The notes: generated from the letters alone by a model not told the origin. A stretch of 64,000 bases of DNA from an uncultured Collinsella sp. (GCA_900757495.1 CAAENX010000023.1:1-64000), one strand, 5' to 3'. Shown: positions 55,081 to 63,931, numbered from the stretch's first letter. Numbers and translations: made by a program.

Positions 55081-55110
55081 GCAAGCCGGAGACCTGTTGC
55101 TCCGGCTTGC
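55081..55110 (+). terminator. Terminator after the PRC-barrel gene
   Basis: Perfect 11-bp stem GCAAGCCGGAG / CTCCGGCTTGC. It lies just before the ribosome site of the next gene and has only a weak T-run. Confidence 0.65.
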
Positions 55111-55131
55111 TGTGTTTATGGGGGAGGGCAT

Positions 55132-56538
55132 ATGCGCCAAAACGGATCCAACTTAAACGGGCGTTCGGGTACGCGTCCGACGGCGCGCCGCGATCTGGGG
55201 CAGCTGCCCAGCGGTCAGCGCCGTCGCCGCCGTAAGCCCGGCGCGATGTACCTCAACCATAGCCGCGGGTTTAGCGACCGCAGCGCGCGCATCGGCAACG
55301 GGCGCTCGCCGCGCCGACCGTCCCGTCTGCCCTATGCGCTCATCGCCGTGGGTTGCGCACTCGTGCTGTTTATCGCTGCCGTCGTGGGCTACGTCAACCG
55401 CAGCGTGGACGTGGAGCTCAACGGCCGGAAGACCGCGGTGCGCGTCGGCGCTACGCTGCAGAATCTCATCGACGACCAGGAGTTGACTGACACCTACGAC
55501 GCAGGCGACCTGCTGGCCGTCGATGACAGCGTGCTCAAGCGCCATGGCGGCGAAAAGCTGTCGGTTAAGGTGGACGGCAAGCGCATAAAACAGGGCAAAT
55601 GGGATAGCCGCGAACTTGAGGGTGGCGAGAAGGTGACGGTCAAGGATGGCCGTAACACCTACGAGAAGCATGAGGTTCAGGCTACGGTTATCGAGCCCAA
55701 GCTCAAGGTCGAGGGCACGGGCGCTATCGAGTATGTGCAGACATGGGGTGTCCAGGGCCGCTCCGAGGTGTGGGTCGGTGAGCAGTCGGGCAAGACGCAG
55801 GACCGCGGCGAGGTTGTGCCCGCCACCGATTGCGTCGTTGCGTGCGCCAGCGTGGCGCCCAAGGGCAACAAAAAGTACGTGGCGCTGACGTTTGACGAGG
55901 GTCCGAGCGGCGCCACCAAACAGATCTTGCAGGTGCTCAAGGAAAAGGGCGTTACCGCGACGTTCTTCCTTTCGGGCGATGCGGCCGAGGCCTCGCCTGC
56001 CACGGCCAAGGCGATTGTCGATGCCGGGTGCGAGATCGGATCCAACAGCTACAGCGACGATTCGCTCAAGGGTCAGGACCGTGAGACGGTACGCGAACAG
56101 ATCACGAAAGGCACCGATGCGATTAAGTCGGCGACCGGCGTGAAGACGATGCTGCTGCGTGCTCCCTACGCTGCCTTTGACGAGCAAAACTGGATTGATG
56201 CGATGGACCTGGTCTCCGCCGTGGTCTCGTGGAATATTGACTCGGGCGACTGGCTGCTCAACGGTGCCGACGAGCAGGTCTCAACGGTGCTCGATTCGGT
56301 GACGCCGGGCAATATCGTGCTGCTCACCGATAGAGACGAATGCGCCGAGCAGACGCTCGAGGCGCTGCCGCAGATTATCGACGGTCTTGTCGCCGACGGC
56401 TACAAGATCGTGACGCTCAGCGACCTGGTCAAGACGGACACGTCGCTGAGCAAAAAGCTCACCTCGCTGACGAAGGTCACCATGCCTAAGGACGCCGTGT
56501 TCCCCCAACTTGCCGAGGACGATGACACCACAGAGTAG
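55132..56538 (+). CDS. NodB-fold (polysaccharide deacetylase) protein lacking metal ligands
   Basis: A 468-residue protein anchored by one membrane helix (about 69-87) after a long basic cytoplasmic tail. Residues about 92-230 contain two DUF348/G5-like beta domains (VDVELNGRKTAVRVGATL). The NodB barrel follows from about 245. The metal-binding motifs are altered: TFDEGP (253-258) replaces TFDDGP, and GSNSYSDDSL (303-312) has Asn and Asp where both zinc-binding histidines of the HTYSH-type motif should be. LRAPYAAFDE and WNIDSGDWLL match the RxPY and D-x-x-DW motifs. Probably catalytically dead, or working by another mechanism at the cell wall. Confidence 0.82.
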   Translation: MRQNGSNLNGRSGTRPTARRDLGQLPSGQRRRRRKPGAMYLNHSRGFSDRSARIGNGRSPRRPSRLPYALIAVGCALVLFIAAVVGYVNRSVDVELNGRKTAVRVGATLQNLIDDQELTDTYDAGDLLAVDDSVLKRHGGEKLSVKVDGKRIKQGKWDSRELEGGEKVTVKDGRNTYEKHEVQATVIEPKLKVEGTGAIEYVQTWGVQGRSEVWVGEQSGKTQDRGEVVPATDCVVACASVAPKGNKKYVALTFDEGPSGATKQILQVLKEKGVTATFFLSGDAAEASPATAKAIVDAGCEIGSNSYSDDSLKGQDRETVREQITKGTDAIKSATGVKTMLLRAPYAAFDEQNWIDAMDLVSAVVSWNIDSGDWLLNGADEQVSTVLDSVTPGNIVLLTDRDECAEQTLEALPQIIDGLVADGYKIVTLSDLVKTDTSLSKKLTSLTKVTMPKDAVFPQLAEDDDTTE

Positions 56539-56539
56539 T

Positions 56540-56571
56540 CATTGGGTAGTCGTTTAAGAACGTCCCCAATG
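56540..56571 (-). repeat. R7 fragment, copy 3 (reversed)
   Basis: CATTGGG ... CCCCAATG hairpin. On the minus strand it reads CATTGGGGACGTTCTTAAAC, the first block of copies 1 and 2. It starts at the stop codon of the NodB-fold gene. Confidence 0.7.
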
Positions 56572-56639
56572 GCTATGTCACGGATACGTCAGCGTTTGGT
56601 ATGCCTGCAATGTGCAGCGCATAAATTCGATGCCGCAGA

Positions 56640-56866
56640 GCGATGCTGATGCTATAGTTACTGCGGTTAATGAGGGTCAAGAGAAAGGTTACAGGTGAAA
56701 TCCAAACCTCGACCATACAGTCGATGACCCCATGCAGGTGCTTTTTGCGCATGCACGGGGTGTAAGCGTCGAGCGGCGTGCCGCCCGCGCATGCGTATAC
56801 ATATCCAGAAGCCCCCGGACGCCGCACGCGCGGCCGCGTCCGGAGGAATAATGATGGGGAGCACCA
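56640..56866 (+). promoter_or_regulatory. Structured leader of the metal-transport operon
   Basis: About 200 bases with stacked inverted repeats: TCGAC/GTCGA (about 56708-56724), a long stem ACCCCATGCA / TGCACGGGGT (56727-56761), and CCGGACGC/GCGTCCGG (56815-56843) ending directly on the GGAGG that precedes the start region. It does not match the Mg2+ M-box consensus I know. A short frame, MMGSTIELSE, starts at 56851 behind GGAGG and ends at 56883. This could be a riboswitch or an attenuator; family not recognised. Confidence 0.45.
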
Positions 56867-58711
56867 TTGAATTATCTGAGTGAGATGCTCAAATTGCCGG
56901 TCTTGGACGTCGACGGCGAAAAGCTCGGCGTGGTCAACGATTTTGGCATTGCTACCGGCGAAGTTTTTCCGCACGTGACGTCGCTCGCGTTCCGCGGCCC
57001 CGGCAAGACGCCGTTTATGATCAGCTGGCGCAAATGGGTCGACCGTATCGACGAGACAGGTGTACACCTTAAGACGTCGGCCACCGAAATCCGTTTTTCG
57101 TACCTGCAGCCGACCGAGCTCTTGCTCGCACGCGACGTGCTCAACAAGCAGATCGTCGACACGCAGGGCATGAAGGTCGTGCGCGTAAACGACATCAAGT
57201 TTTCCATGTCGGGCGAAAACCAGCTGCGCCTGCTGGGCGCCGAGGTCGGTGCCCGCGGTCTGCTACGCGCCATCAGCCCCGCACTCGAGCATATCGTCGA
57301 AGGCTTTATGAAGCACCTGGGCAAGCCGCTCAGTGAGGACATCATCGCTTGGTCCTACATGGACCTGCTCGATCGCTCGACTAAGAACATCCAGCTTTCG
57401 GTGTCGCATAAGACGCTCGGCGAGCTGCATCCTGCCGACATCGCCGACATTATCGAGCAGCTCGACCCGCGCCTACGCGCGCAGGTGTTTGCGCAGCTCG
57501 ATACCGCACAGGCTGCCGAGGCCATCTCGGAGTTCGATGACGACGAGCTCATGACCGAGATGCTCGAGGGCCTGTCCGACACGGACGCATCGTCGATGCT
57601 GGCCATGATGGACCCGGACGATGCAGCCGACCTGATCGACGAGCTCGATTACGAGAAGGCCGAGAAGCTCCTGCGCCTGATGGGCGTCAAGGAGGAGAAG
57701 GCGATTCGTAACCTGCTGGGGTATGAGGACAACACCGCCGGCCGCATCATGACCTCGGAGTTTGTTTCCCTGCCCGCCACGGCAACGGTCGGTGACGCCA
57801 TCGAGGCGATTCGCGAGCTCGACGAGGACTTCGAGAGCGTCTACTACGTCTATACCGAGGATCCGAGCGGCATGCTGACCGGCGTGCTTTCGCTGCGCAC
57901 GCTGATCGTAGCCGACCGCGACGCCACGTTGGGTCAGCTGGCCTATCGCGACCTGGTCTATGTGTCGCCCGACGAGGACCAGGAAGACGTAACGGACGAG
58001 ATGACCAAGTATGACCTGGTCGCTATCCCCGTCTGTGACGAGAACCGCCACATCTTGGGTATCGTGACCTTCGACGACGCCATGGACGTTATCGCCGAGG
58101 AGCATCAGGAGGACCTGCAGATCGCCGGTGTCGGCTCGGGCGATAGCGCGTCCGACGACTCGACGAATGTGCTCAGCTGGTTCGTGCATCGCCAATACTG
58201 GGTTGTTGTATGGGGCATCGCGTCGTGCATCATGGCGACCGTGCTGGGAACGGCGCTCGGCTCCGCGCATCTGGTGGTGTTTCCCATGTGCGCCATGCCG
58301 CTCGTGCTGCTGGCGGCCTCGCGCATGGTGTCGTTCGTCAAGAACTACTTCCTGGAATACGACGTCCACGACGACGAGCCTAAGCCCTACCTGGGATTCT
58401 TCTTCCAGAGCACCGGTATGGGCCTGATCCTGTCGCTCGTGACCTATCTGTGCGCGCAATTGGTGCGTACCGCCGCGTTCCCCGATGCGTCCATGTTTGA
58501 GGAGCAACTCTTTACCGGGTGTTTTAATATCGCTGCCATCATTTGCCTGGTTGGCAACATGAGTGCCGTGATCTACCTGATGGTGCTGTTCTGGCGTGAC
58601 GAGCATGACCTCAACACGTCGGGCACCGCCATGAACGTCATTGCCGTCATGATCTCGTGTGTGGCGTATTGCATCGCCGCGGTGCTGCTCGCCATGTCAG
58701 TCATGGGTTAG
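56867..58711 (+). CDS. MgtE-like protein: PRC-like, MgtE-N and CBS domains with divergent membrane domain
   Basis: A 614-residue protein. A PRC-barrel-like N terminus (about 1-110, LPVLDVDGEKLGVVNDFGI) is followed by the MgtE superhelical N domain (about 180-290, LHPADIADIIEQLDPRLRA and DPDDAADLIDEL). The CBS pair is at about 295-420 (RIMTSEFVSLPATATVGDA and YDLVAIPVCDENRHILGIV). Five membrane segments lie after about 440. The membrane part lacks the Gly/Asn-rich pore motif of classical MgtE. The start is a TTG at 56867 with GGGGAG five bases upstream; ATG 56885 is the alternative. The NRAMP-related gene follows nine bases later, and magnesium is the probable cargo. Confidence 0.85.
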   Translation: MNYLSEMLKLPVLDVDGEKLGVVNDFGIATGEVFPHVTSLAFRGPGKTPFMISWRKWVDRIDETGVHLKTSATEIRFSYLQPTELLLARDVLNKQIVDTQGMKVVRVNDIKFSMSGENQLRLLGAEVGARGLLRAISPALEHIVEGFMKHLGKPLSEDIIAWSYMDLLDRSTKNIQLSVSHKTLGELHPADIADIIEQLDPRLRAQVFAQLDTAQAAEAISEFDDDELMTEMLEGLSDTDASSMLAMMDPDDAADLIDELDYEKAEKLLRLMGVKEEKAIRNLLGYEDNTAGRIMTSEFVSLPATATVGDAIEAIRELDEDFESVYYVYTEDPSGMLTGVLSLRTLIVADRDATLGQLAYRDLVYVSPDEDQEDVTDEMTKYDLVAIPVCDENRHILGIVTFDDAMDVIAEEHQEDLQIAGVGSGDSASDDSTNVLSWFVHRQYWVVVWGIASCIMATVLGTALGSAHLVVFPMCAMPLVLLAASRMVSFVKNYFLEYDVHDDEPKPYLGFFFQSTGMGLILSLVTYLCAQLVRTAAFPDASMFEEQLFTGCFNIAAIICLVGNMSAVIYLMVLFWRDEHDLNTSGTAMNVIAVMISCVAYCIAAVLLAMSVMG

Positions 58712-58719
58712 GTGGTCGC

Positions 58720-59982
58720 GTGCAAAATACCAAGCAAAAGTCGGGCACCAAGCAAAAGCTGACCATCGCGGCCATCTTTGGCGCTATGGGCCCCGGTCTG
58801 CTGGCGGCGCTTTCGGGCAATGACGCCGGCGGCATTGCAACGTATTCCAGCGCGGGCGCCAGCTATGGCTACAAGATGCTCTGGATGCTTCCCGTCATGA
58901 CTGTGCTGCTCATCGTGACGCAGGAGACCGCGGCGCGCTGCGGCTGCGTCACGGGCAAGGGCCTGGCATCGCTCATTCGCGAGCGCTTTGGCGTGCGCAA
59001 GAGCGTGTTGGCCATGGCGGCGCTGTTGATCGCCAACACGGCTGTGACCATTTCGGAGTTTGCGGGCATCGCCAGCGGCCTTGCTCTCTTTGGCGTGCCG
59101 GCGAGCATCTCGGTGCCGTTGGTGGCGCTGCTGGTGTGGATGCTTACCATGTCGGGTAGTTTCCAGCGCATCGAGAAGATTCTGCTGCTGGTGAGCTGCG
59201 TGTTCGTGACCTATATCGTCGCCGCGTTTATGGCTGGCCCCAACTGGGGTGAGGTCGCGGTCGACCTGGTCGTGCCTAACATTCAAAATGATCCCAGCTA
59301 CGTGTCGCTCGTGGTCGCAACGATCGGTACCACCATCGCGCCGTGGATGATTTTCTTGGCGCAGAACAACGTGGTCGATAAGAACGCGGGCGAGGACGAT
59401 ATCGTGCTGCAGCGTATTGATACCGTGAGCGGCTCGATCGCTGCTGATATCATTGCGGGCTTCATTATCATCACGACCGGTACGGTGCTGTTCCCGGCGG
59501 GTATTCAGATTAGCGATGCCGCCGATGCTGCCCGCGCGCTGGAGCCCATCGCGGGCCAGTGGTCCACGGTGCTGTTTGCCTCGGGCCTGGTCGCGGCGAG
59601 CTTCTTGGCTGCCTGCGTGCTGCCGGGCGTTACGTCGAGCGCTATCTGCGAGGCATTTGGCTGGGAGCGCGGTGCCGACCGCAGCTGGGACGAGGCCCCG
59701 GTCTATCGCGGCATCATTACGGCCATCATCGGTATCTCTGCCGTGCTGGTGCTTATGCCCGGCGTCGATTTGTTCCAGATTATGATGACCTCGCAGGTCA
59801 TCAATGGCGTGCTACTGCCCGTGGTTCTGGTGTTCCAGGTGGTTATCGCTGCCGACCGTCACATTATGGGCGCCAACCGCAATGGCCGCGTGTGGAATGT
59901 GCTCACTTGGGCGACTATCGCCGTGATTACGGTGTTGACGGTCGTCATGTTTGTGCTGCAAGCGATGGGCTACAGCGCTTAG
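58720..59982 (+). CDS. NRAMP-related transporter, NRMT-like (probable Mg2+)
   Basis: A 420-residue protein with about 11 membrane segments of the SLC11/NRAMP fold: GPGLLAALSGNDAGG in TM1 and TIGTTIAPWMIFLAQ in TM6. The canonical DPGN motif is D-A-G-G, so the asparagine ligand is glycine, and the TM6 methionine that selects transition metals is alanine (IAPW instead of VMPH). NRAMP-related magnesium transporters, described structurally from Eggerthella lenta, carry substitutions of this kind. The start is GTG 58720 with AGGTGG four bases upstream, nine bases after the MgtE-like gene. The operon pairing supports Mg2+ import. Confidence 0.86.
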   Translation: MQNTKQKSGTKQKLTIAAIFGAMGPGLLAALSGNDAGGIATYSSAGASYGYKMLWMLPVMTVLLIVTQETAARCGCVTGKGLASLIRERFGVRKSVLAMAALLIANTAVTISEFAGIASGLALFGVPASISVPLVALLVWMLTMSGSFQRIEKILLLVSCVFVTYIVAAFMAGPNWGEVAVDLVVPNIQNDPSYVSLVVATIGTTIAPWMIFLAQNNVVDKNAGEDDIVLQRIDTVSGSIAADIIAGFIIITTGTVLFPAGIQISDAADAARALEPIAGQWSTVLFASGLVAASFLAACVLPGVTSSAICEAFGWERGADRSWDEAPVYRGIITAIIGISAVLVLMPGVDLFQIMMTSQVINGVLLPVVLVFQVVIAADRHIMGANRNGRVWNVLTWATIAVITVLTVVMFVLQAMGYSA

Positions 59983-60000
59983 CGCCCACTTTTGCTTCCG

Positions 60001-60036
60001 AACAGGCCGTAGCGATGGACTGCGGCCTGTTTTTTG
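60001..60036 (+). terminator. Terminator of the MgtE-NRMT operon
   Basis: A 12-bp stem AACAGGCCGTAG / CTGCGGCCTGTT followed by a T-run. Confidence 0.88.
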
Positions 60037-60065
60037 CCCGCTATAGGGCATTAGTTATATGGCAG

Positions 60066-60293
60066 TGGACAAAAAATGCCAAATATGAGTACTGTTGCTA
60101 AGTGAATAGCATTTACATCCAAGAAGATAATGGACATAGCCGATAGTATGTTCATTAAAATTGGCTCCAATATGTCTTAAACCAGTCAGGTTGGCTGCTT
60201 TAGGGGGTTGTAGGGGCCGCTCGGACGTCATTTTGGGTGGTTTTGCCTGCTACTAAAATGGTAACAGTACTCATATTTGCCCCTTTTTGTCCA
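60066..60293. repeat. Inverted-repeat element, family R8 (228 bp)
   Basis: Ends are inverted repeats of about 33 bp: TGGACAAAAA at the tip and AAATATGAGTACTGTT inside (arms 60066-60098 and 60261-60293), with a few mismatches between them. It begins with TGGACA, as R1 does, and is of similar size. No gene inside. Confidence 0.75.
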
Positions 60294-60436
60294 CGATCCC
60301 TTGGAGCCGGCTCGAAAAGAGTGATTTTGGTTTGTTTGCTGCGGGTGTGGGCTTGGAAACAACGTTCGGGGTGGCGAGGCGCCCAGAATTCGGTCGCAAG
60401 GAGGGCGTTCCTCGGCTGTGTCAGGAGTGTCCCTAG

Positions 60437-60470
60437 GTGCCGGCACATAAGGAACGTTCCTAACTGCCGG
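60437..60470 (-). repeat. R7-related fragment, copy 4 (reversed)
   Basis: On the minus strand, CGGCAGTTAGGAACGTTCCT then GTGCCGGCAC, similar to CGGCACTTGGGGACGTTCCT and TGCCGGCAC within copy 1 at 44483-44516. Confidence 0.5.
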
Positions 60471-60504
60471 AGGGGGTGTCTGCCGTGGCGGGCACCCCCT
60501 CCGG
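60467..60504 (-). terminator. Terminator of the OatA-like gene
   Basis: Perfect 12-bp stem CCGGAGGGGGTG / CACCCCCTCCGG, 23 bases beyond the stop. No clear T-run on the minus strand. Confidence 0.65.
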
Positions 60505-60527
60505 ATGTGGGAAGTTTGCGCTGCAGG

Positions 60528-62744
60528 TTACTTATCGGTGCCCAGCTTGTGCGGCTTGAGAGCGAGCGCATTGACGAGCGCGTCGGTGGCAGACTTGACG
60601 GCCGCCGGCTGCGGATCGTTGACGTGATCCTCGGGATGCACGGGCAGGTCCTTCTTGACTGCATCGTGGATCAAGTTGAGGTACTCAGTCACGCCAGTGG
60701 TCGACAGGTGCGTGCCATCGCCATCGAACAGGTCGTTGCGATTGGCACTGTATCCGTACCAGTCGATAACGCGCACGTTCTTGTAGCGCGTAGCAGCGTT
60801 GGCGATGGCCTGGTTGGTAGAGCCAACCCACGGCTGCGGGCTGCGCGTGTTCACAAACACCACAATACGCTTATCTCCCGCATCGGCCATGATGGCGTCG
60901 ATCTGGTCGTCGGTTACCAAGCCGTTGGTGCCCAGGGCAAAGACCACGATCTTGCCGGCAAGGTTCTGCTGGATATAGCCCTCAAATGTCGCGCGGCCCG
61001 CATCAAACTGGCGGCCCTTTTCGGCATCGATATGGCTGTGCGGGAACACGCCGTCAAAGGTGTCCACGGCACGCAGCGACACGGAGTCGCCGATCATAAG
61101 CAGATCGTAGGAGCCATCGGGGAAGCCGTCGTTGTCCTTGTCGGTGTCGTCGGCCGCCTGCTGGTCGGTGGGCGCGGTGTTTTTGGCTTCCTTGTTGAGG
61201 ACTTCGGCGCCCTCGCCGCTCAGCGCAGACGTCTCGGGCACAAAGATCAGGCCGCCCAGTGCAACGACCAACACGACAGCGCAGGCTGCGCAGGCAGGGA
61301 CGTGCGCGCGCACCCAGTTGACGGGCGTGGCGGTGCCGTCGCGGAGCTCGGATACGGTGCGCCCAAAGGCGCCCTTTCTAAACGGCGTCTCGATAAAGCG
61401 ATATGAGCATTCGGCCACGGTGACCACCAACAGCACCTGCAAAATGTACTGCCACCACGGTGTATCGTTGATGTTGGCGACCGGGTTCATAAGCAACAGC
61501 AGCGGATAGTGCCACAGGTAGATGCTGTATGAGCGCTTGCCAACCCACACGAGCGGCTCGGCGGACAGCGCGCGGGCAACCATTCCCTGGGGCTGCACGC
61601 AGGCCGCGATGACCATGAGCGTGAGGATGGAGCATAACAGCGTGCCGCCGCGATACTGGAACGCGGTGTAGCCGTTGGTGAGCGCGACCATGGCGGCAAG
61701 GCCAACCAGACCCACGACGCCCAATACATCGATGGATGCGGGCGAGGACCAAAAACGCACGAGGGCGCTCGGCTGAGTCGGGACGGTCTCGGCTGCGTTG
61801 TCGGCCTTCTCGCCAAGCTTGCCCTCGGCGTTCTTGTCATGCTTGGCGGCCCCGACCAAGCGGTCGAGCCCCAAACGATGAGCGAGACACACCGGCGCCA
61901 AGTCGCGATCGGGGATAAAGGCCATCCAGGCGCCCAGCAGCAGCGAGAAGACGCGGGTGTCGGTGCCGTAGTACACGCGGCTGGGATCGGCGGCAGGGTT
62001 GTAGAGCACCATCATGGCAAGGGCGGATACCGCTGCGAGTCCCAGGACCACACGGCGCGTGTTGGGTTTGCTCACATGCATGGATACCATAGCGAGCAGC
62101 AGCGGGGGCCAAACCAGGTAGAACTGTTCCTCGATGGCGAGCGACCAAAAGTGCGTAAGCGGCGAGGGATCGCCCAGAGCATTGAAGTACGAGACGTTTT
62201 GGGCAATCTGCCACCAGTTGTTGAAGAACAGCAGCGACGGCAGGATGTCGGGGCGCATCTTGGTGAGCATCACGTGGTTAAAGATGGTGCACAGCGCGCA
62301 GGTCACGAACACTACCGTTACCACGGCGGGGACTAGGCGACGGATGCGGCGAATCCAGAAGCTCTTAAGGTCGATGCGGCCGGTCTTAGCGACTTCGTTG
62401 AGCAGCAAGCGCGTGATCAGATAGCCCGAAAGCACAAAGAAGATCGTGACGCCAAGCAGACCGCCCTGAGCCCACGTGAGGTTGAGGTGATAGAGCACCA
62501 CCGCGACGACGGCAAGCGTGCGAAGGCCGTCAAGGGCAGGGATGTAGCGGGACTTGGGGCGAGCAGGCGTCTGCTCCGCGGCGGGAGTGTTGGCGCGGCC
62601 CGCGTTGTTGGCAGAAGCGCGATGGGGGCTCGCGGTGCGTCGCGGCTCGTTGGCACGGCGTTCGCCCTTCACGCGTTCGTGCGGCGCCGGCTCGTTGCCC
62701 GTGCGGCGTCGACCGCGCGAGCCCGATTGCGAGAATTGTTCCAT
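60528..62744 (-). CDS. OatA-like acyltransferase (AT3 membrane domain plus SGNH domain)
   Basis: A 738-residue protein. A disordered Arg/Ala-rich N terminus (1 to about 62) precedes the acyltransferase-3 membrane domain (about 65-500), with ALDGLRTLAVVAVVLYHL, GVTIFFVLSGYLITRLLL and FWSLAIEEQFYLVWPP. The outer SGNH esterase-type domain (about 550-715) has MIGDSVSLRA with the catalytic Ser, FALGTNG and DGDGTHLS with the Asp-His pair. This is the plan of peptidoglycan O-acetyltransferase OatA, which protects wall from lysozyme. Modification of another surface polymer is possible. Confidence 0.9.
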   Translation of the reverse strand: MEQFSQSGSRGRRRTGNEPAPHERVKGERRANEPRRTASPHRASANNAGRANTPAAEQTPARPKSRYIPALDGLRTLAVVAVVLYHLNLTWAQGGLLGVTIFFVLSGYLITRLLLNEVAKTGRIDLKSFWIRRIRRLVPAVVTVVFVTCALCTIFNHVMLTKMRPDILPSLLFFNNWWQIAQNVSYFNALGDPSPLTHFWSLAIEEQFYLVWPPLLLAMVSMHVSKPNTRRVVLGLAAVSALAMMVLYNPAADPSRVYYGTDTRVFSLLLGAWMAFIPDRDLAPVCLAHRLGLDRLVGAAKHDKNAEGKLGEKADNAAETVPTQPSALVRFWSSPASIDVLGVVGLVGLAAMVALTNGYTAFQYRGGTLLCSILTLMVIAACVQPQGMVARALSAEPLVWVGKRSYSIYLWHYPLLLLMNPVANINDTPWWQYILQVLLVVTVAECSYRFIETPFRKGAFGRTVSELRDGTATPVNWVRAHVPACAACAVVLVVALGGLIFVPETSALSGEGAEVLNKEAKNTAPTDQQAADDTDKDNDGFPDGSYDLLMIGDSVSLRAVDTFDGVFPHSHIDAEKGRQFDAGRATFEGYIQQNLAGKIVVFALGTNGLVTDDQIDAIMADAGDKRIVVFVNTRSPQPWVGSTNQAIANAATRYKNVRVIDWYGYSANRNDLFDGDGTHLSTTGVTEYLNLIHDAVKKDLPVHPEDHVNDPQPAAVKSATDALVNALALKPHKLGTDK

Positions 62745-62931
62745 AAAACATCATCCAATGACGAGAATAATCAGCACGTATTCATTGTAGCTGCCTGCCC
62801 CTGTGAATGCTTGCTGCTGGCGCAAGCTCAAGCGCGCGTCCACATCAAAGTGGACTAAAGTTATAGGAGGTGCGAGAGTGCACAATCGTTGGTCGACGGT
62901 GGGCGCAAAGCCTGAAGACGAGGAGGTTTCC

Positions 62932-63927
62932 ATGGCGGATCACAGCATCGTTGCGGTGTTCGGCAGCATGAACATGGACCTTTCGGTGGCGTGCGAGCGC
63001 ATGCCGCGCGCGGGCGAGACCGTCGGTGGCAGCGGTTTTATCACCAACGCCGGCGGTAAGGGAGCCAATCAGGCCGTTGCCGCTGCGCGCATGGGTGCGC
63101 GCACGTGCATGATCGGCGCTGTTGGGCGCGATACCTTTGGCGATGCGCTTGTGGCAGGGCTCCGGGATGCCGGCGTGGGCGTTGAGTTTGTGGCACGTCG
63201 CGATGACGTGGAGACCGGTACCGCGACTATCATTCGCTGCGAGAGCGACAACCGCATCGTGCTGTCGCCGGGCGCCAACCATGCGCTTGCGGGCGAGGAC
63301 GTTGCCCGCGCACTGAGGCGCTTGGTGGTCGACGAGCTCGACGGCGATGCCAGCGAGTTTGCCCCGGCTGCTGGCGGAGTCTTTATCGCCCAGGGCGAAT
63401 GTGATCTGATGGCAACGGCCGCGGCGCTTTCTTGCGCTCACGAGCTGGGGTTCTATACGATCTTTAACCCGGCGCCCGCCTGCGATTTGCCGGCAGGAGC
63501 GTGGCCTGCGGTCGACTTGGTCTGCCCCAACGAGACCGAGTGCCAGATGCTGACGGGCATTCTGCCCACAGATGATGCGAGTTGCGTCGCCGCGCTCAAT
63601 GCGCTGCTCGACAAGGGCGCCGGAGCCGCGGTCATCACGCTGGGCGGCGCCGGCTCGGTTACGCTCGGCGATGGCGGTGAGCCGCTGCGCATGCCGGCGC
63701 TTTCGAGCGCGGTGGTCGATACGACGGCCGCGGGCGATACGTTTATTGGTGCGCTTGCTGCAGCTCGTCTGGAGGGTCTGCCGCTCTTTGAGTGCATGGC
63801 CGCGGGTGCTCGCGCCTCGGCGGTGACGGTATCGCGCCTGGGCGCTCAGCAATCAATTCCCACGCGTGCGGAAGTCGAGCACAAGTTTGGTTTAGACGGT
63901 TTGGATGTAGACGGAGAAGCGGAGTAG
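62932..63927 (+). CDS. rbsK: Ribokinase (PfkB family)
   Basis: Phosphorylates ribose to ribose 5-phosphate. The 331-residue PfkB fold has FGSMNMDLSV at the N terminus, the signature GGKGANQAVAAARMGA, CPNETECQMLTG and the catalytic VVDTTAAGDTFIGAL (anion hole and base Asp). The usual DTTGAGD is DTTAAGD here, a tolerated change. Start ATG 62932 has GAGGAGG six bases upstream. A GTG at 62878, also behind AGGAGG, would add 18 residues. It is followed after four bases by a nucleoside hydrolase gene, so ribose released from nucleosides is its likely substrate. Confidence 0.9.
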   Translation: MADHSIVAVFGSMNMDLSVACERMPRAGETVGGSGFITNAGGKGANQAVAAARMGARTCMIGAVGRDTFGDALVAGLRDAGVGVEFVARRDDVETGTATIIRCESDNRIVLSPGANHALAGEDVARALRRLVVDELDGDASEFAPAAGGVFIAQGECDLMATAAALSCAHELGFYTIFNPAPACDLPAGAWPAVDLVCPNETECQMLTGILPTDDASCVAALNALLDKGAGAAVITLGGAGSVTLGDGGEPLRMPALSSAVVDTTAAGDTFIGALAAARLEGLPLFECMAAGARASAVTVSRLGAQQSIPTRAEVEHKFGLDGLDVDGEAE

Positions 63928-63931
63928 AACA

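Larger units (their letters stand above)
59983..60527. other. Intergenic region with terminator, R8 element and repeat fragment
   Basis: Contains the terminator of the transporter operon (60001-60036), the R8 inverted-repeat element (60066-60293), an R7-related fragment (60437-60470) and the OatA-gene terminator (60467-60504). No credible gene was seen on either strand. Confidence 0.7.

Noticed and set aside
56640..56866. M-box magnesium riboswitch
   Set aside because: The conserved GUUAGGUGAGGCUCCU-type core was not found; only generic stems are visible. Kept as an unassigned leader.
60237..61406. Plus-strand frame overlapping the OatA-like gene
   Set aside because: Antisense shadow; most of it lies opposite the SGNH domain coding region, with no ribosome site.
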